A DNA stretch of 15,403 bases. It comes from an uncultured Eubacteriales bacterium (GTDB taxonomy: Bacteria > Bacillota > Clostridia > Lachnospirales > CAG-274). Every line of letters begins with the position of its first letter. Positions within the stretch are counted from its first letter, which is position 1. The stretch is from assembly GCA_902496345.1 (NCBI GenBank), contig CABVAP010000046.1, forward strand, positions 1 to 15,403, given 5' to 3'. The position numbers and the translations under genes were made by a program. Of the stretch, positions 13,504 through 15,403 are shown piece by piece. The notes under the pieces are model-generated. The model saw only the letters and a program-made list of their open reading frames with translations, did no database searches and was not told the origin of the DNA.

Positions 13504-14073
13504 ATGGATAAAAAAGAACTTAGAAAATTTTATTCTCAAAAAAGGGATTTACTCTCCGAAAATGAGATTTACAATAGAAGTTTAAATGTTTGTAAAATTT
13601 TTTTTGAAACAGACATTTATAAAAATTCTGAAAAAATTTTTACATATATTAACTATAAGTCAGAATTTAACACGACTATCATAGTTAAAAAAGCTTTTGA
13701 AGATAATAAACGTGTTTTTGTACCCGTTATGTCTGGCAAAGCACACGAAATGTTTTTTGTTGAAATAGAAGATTTTTCCGAATTATCTAAAAATAAGTTT
13801 GGTATTTTAGAGCCGAAACTTAATTTTGAAAAAGTTTTAAAATCTGATAATAAAACAACAATTGTTGTACCAGCACTAGCCTATGCAAGAAATGGTTTTA
13901 GGCTTGGGTATGGTGGTGGTTTTTACGACAAATATTTAAGTGAAAACACTAGTTTATGTAATATTGGATTAGCATTTGACTTTCAAATTACATCTGACAT
14001 AGTTCACAATGAACTTGATGTTCCGATTGACTTAATAATTAGCGAAAATGAATTTATAAAAATAAAAATATAA
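13504..14073 (+). CDS. 5-formyltetrahydrofolate cyclo-ligase
   Basis: Converts 5-formyl-THF to 5,10-methenyl-THF with ATP (EC 6.3.3.2), returning a stored, inhibitory folate to the one-carbon pool. The signature NGFRLGYGGGFYDKYL (130-145) is the conserved nucleotide-binding loop. Other family marks are an N-terminal basic helix RKFYSQKRDLL, FGILEP (99-104) and VVPALAYARNG. The length of 189 aa is standard. The longest frame opens at a TTG (13492), but ATG 13504 is preferred: GGGTGAT (13494-13500) matches the extended anti-Shine-Dalgarno region and would be consumed by the upstream start. It sits 14 nt after proB and 13 nt before proA. Folate recycling has no direct step in proline synthesis, so this is probably a conserved operon passenger or a redox/one-carbon link. 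Confidence 0.93.
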   Translation: MDKKELRKFYSQKRDLLSENEIYNRSLNVCKIFFETDIYKNSEKIFTYINYKSEFNTTIIVKKAFEDNKRVFVPVMSGKAHEMFFVEIEDFSELSKNKFGILEPKLNFEKVLKSDNKTTIVVPALAYARNGFRLGYGGGFYDKYLSENTSLCNIGLAFDFQITSDIVHNELDVPIDLIISENEFIKIKI

Positions 14074-14086
14074 TGGGGGTTTATAA

Positions 14087-15331
14087 ATGATTGATTTAAC
14101 AGAAATTGGCTTAAAAGCTAAAAAAGCATCTAAAGAAATGGCAAAAATGTCCACAGGTAAGAAAAATGAACTTTTGACACTTGCAGCAAATGCACTTCTT
14201 AAAAATACTGATTATATACTTGCTGAAAATGAAAAAGACCTTAATTTAGCAAAAGAAAATAATTTAAGCAATGTTATAATTGAGCGTCTTACTCTTACAA
14301 AAGAACGTATAGAGGGTATGGCAGATGGGCTTATTCAGCTTTCTAAACTTGATGACCCTATTGGTGAATTTATCAATACAAGAACTTTACCTAATGGCCT
14401 TAGAATAGGACAGAAAAGAGTTCCTATGGGTGTTATCGGTATAATTTATGAAGCAAGGCCAAATGTTACATCTGACGCTTTTGGACTTTGTTTTAAAGCT
14501 GGTAGTGCTGTTATTCTAAGAGGCGGCAAAGAAGCTATAAACTCAAATAAAGCAGTTATAAAAACTTTTAAAGACGTATTTAGTGGAGTTATAAATCCTG
14601 ATGTTGTACAGCTTATTGAAGATACAAGTAGAGAATCTTCTACAGCTATGATGAAAATGAACAAATATATTGATTTGCTTATACCAAGAGGAGGAGCTGG
14701 ACTTATCAAAGCTGTTGTAGAAAACAGTACAGTTCCTGTTATCGAAACAGGTGTAGGTAATTGTCACGTTTTTGTTGATGAAAGTGCGATTATTGAAGAT
14801 GCTGTAAACATTATTGTCAATGCTAAAGCACAAAGACCAGGGGTTTGCAACGCTTGCGAAACATTACTTGTGCACAAAAACATAGCAGAAAAATATCTTC
14901 CTTTAGCTGTTAAAGCACTTCGTGAAAAAAATGTTGAAATCAGAGGGGATAAAGAAGTATTAAAGATTATACCTGATGCAATTTTAGCTACAGAAGAAGA
15001 CTGGGCTACAGAATATCTTGATTATATTCTTGCTGTAAAGGTTGTTAATGACATTGATGAGGCTATCGAACACATCGGAAAATACTCAACAGGTCATTCT
15101 GAGTCTATTATTACACAAAACTATACAAATTCAGAAAAATTTGTTGATGAAATTGATTCTGCTGCTGTTTATGTAAACGCATCTACAAGATTTACAGACG
15201 GAAACGAATTTGGTTTCGGTGCCGAAATAGGAATAAGCACACAAAAACTTCACGCAAGAGGGCCTATGGGACTTAAAGCTATCACAACAACAAAATTTGT
15301 TATCTTTGGAAACGGTCAGATAAGAAAATAA
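14087..15331 (+). CDS. proA: Gamma-glutamyl phosphate reductase
   Basis: Reduces gamma-glutamyl phosphate with NADPH to glutamate semialdehyde (EC 1.2.1.41), the second step of proline synthesis; the product cyclises to pyrroline-5-carboxylate. The aldehyde-dehydrogenase fold is complete at 414 aa. It shows VPMGVIGIIYEARPNVT (112-128), LRGGKEA (144-150), LIPRGGAGLI (198-207), catalytic C254 in RPGVCNACETLL, and the C-terminal FGFGAEIGIST and HARGPMGL segments. A GGGGG ribosome site (14075-14079) lies 7 nt before ATG 14087. It is the last gene of the proB - cyclo-ligase - proA unit. No proC, which would complete the pathway, is in the window. Confidence 0.97.
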   Translation: MIDLTEIGLKAKKASKEMAKMSTGKKNELLTLAANALLKNTDYILAENEKDLNLAKENNLSNVIIERLTLTKERIEGMADGLIQLSKLDDPIGEFINTRTLPNGLRIGQKRVPMGVIGIIYEARPNVTSDAFGLCFKAGSAVILRGGKEAINSNKAVIKTFKDVFSGVINPDVVQLIEDTSRESSTAMMKMNKYIDLLIPRGGAGLIKAVVENSTVPVIETGVGNCHVFVDESAIIEDAVNIIVNAKAQRPGVCNACETLLVHKNIAEKYLPLAVKALREKNVEIRGDKEVLKIIPDAILATEEDWATEYLDYILAVKVVNDIDEAIEHIGKYSTGHSESIITQNYTNSEKFVDEIDSAAVYVNASTRFTDGNEFGFGAEIGISTQKLHARGPMGLKAITTTKFVIFGNGQIRK

Positions 15332-15349
15332 TTTAAAGAGTTAAATTAT

Positions 15350-15372
15350 GGTTTGTAGGGGTGAACCTTTTT
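15350..15372 (+). terminator. Weak candidate terminator after proA
   Basis: GGTTT (15350-15354) can pair with GAACC (15363-15367), with one T-G pair, around an 8-nt loop, followed by five T residues. It is short but well placed 18 nt after the proA stop. The last 30 bases of the window show only AT-rich DNA. Confidence 0.35.
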
Positions 15373-15403
15373 AAGTAAAAAGATTTAAAAAACTAGTTTT
15401 GTG

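Overview
The window reads as chromosome of a low-GC, anaerobic-type Bacillota (class Clostridia, probably close to Lachnospirales). The evidence is AT-rich DNA, strong GGAGG-type ribosome binding sites, consensus sigma-A promoters, an S-layer-homology (SLH) surface protein, a perfect Spo0A box, and the gene order proB / 5-formyltetrahydrofolate cyclo-ligase / proA, which from memory is common in that group. No tRNA, rRNA, CRISPR array, transposase or phage gene is visible.

Layout. (1) Positions 44-3672, minus strand: a tight three-gene unit of LytTR response regulator, GHKL (AgrC-like) membrane histidine kinase, and CPA-type K+/H+ antiporter with a duplicated C-terminal RCK_C domain. (2) Positions 3673-4455: about 780 bases without a convincing protein gene. 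It is not empty. It carries CAATTA-phased direct repeats with LytTR-like half sites, a plausible plus-strand promoter, a perfect 0A box, and a plus-strand-specific intrinsic terminator. Together these outline a transcript of about 430 nt, possibly a small RNA or a decayed gene. (3) Positions 4391-5299, plus strand: a single amidohydrolase gene with a near-ideal promoter and a long, probably bidirectional terminator. (4) Positions 5325-11077, minus strand: a secreted three-SLH surface protein followed 56 nt later by a soluble hybrid histidine kinase with one degenerate and one intact receiver. They are probably co-transcribed. (5) Positions 11249-12566, plus strand, divergent from the SLH gene: a zinc-ribbon, single-pass membrane protein with its own strong promoter and terminator. 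(6) Positions 12567-15372, plus strand: the proline biosynthesis operon proB - cyclo-ligase - proA, preceded by a structured leader.

How the parts work together. ProB and ProA catalyse the first two steps of proline synthesis from glutamate; the cyclo-ligase recycles 5-formyl-THF. The LytTR/GHKL pair probably senses an extracellular or membrane signal. Its physical linkage to an ion antiporter suggests control of cation or pH homeostasis, and the repeats upstream suggest a second, divergent target. The SLH protein and hybrid kinase may link an envelope protein to an internal phosphorelay, but that rests on adjacency only. Several starts are placed downstream of the longest open frame, because the ribosome binding site (and in one case the promoter) selects an internal ATG.
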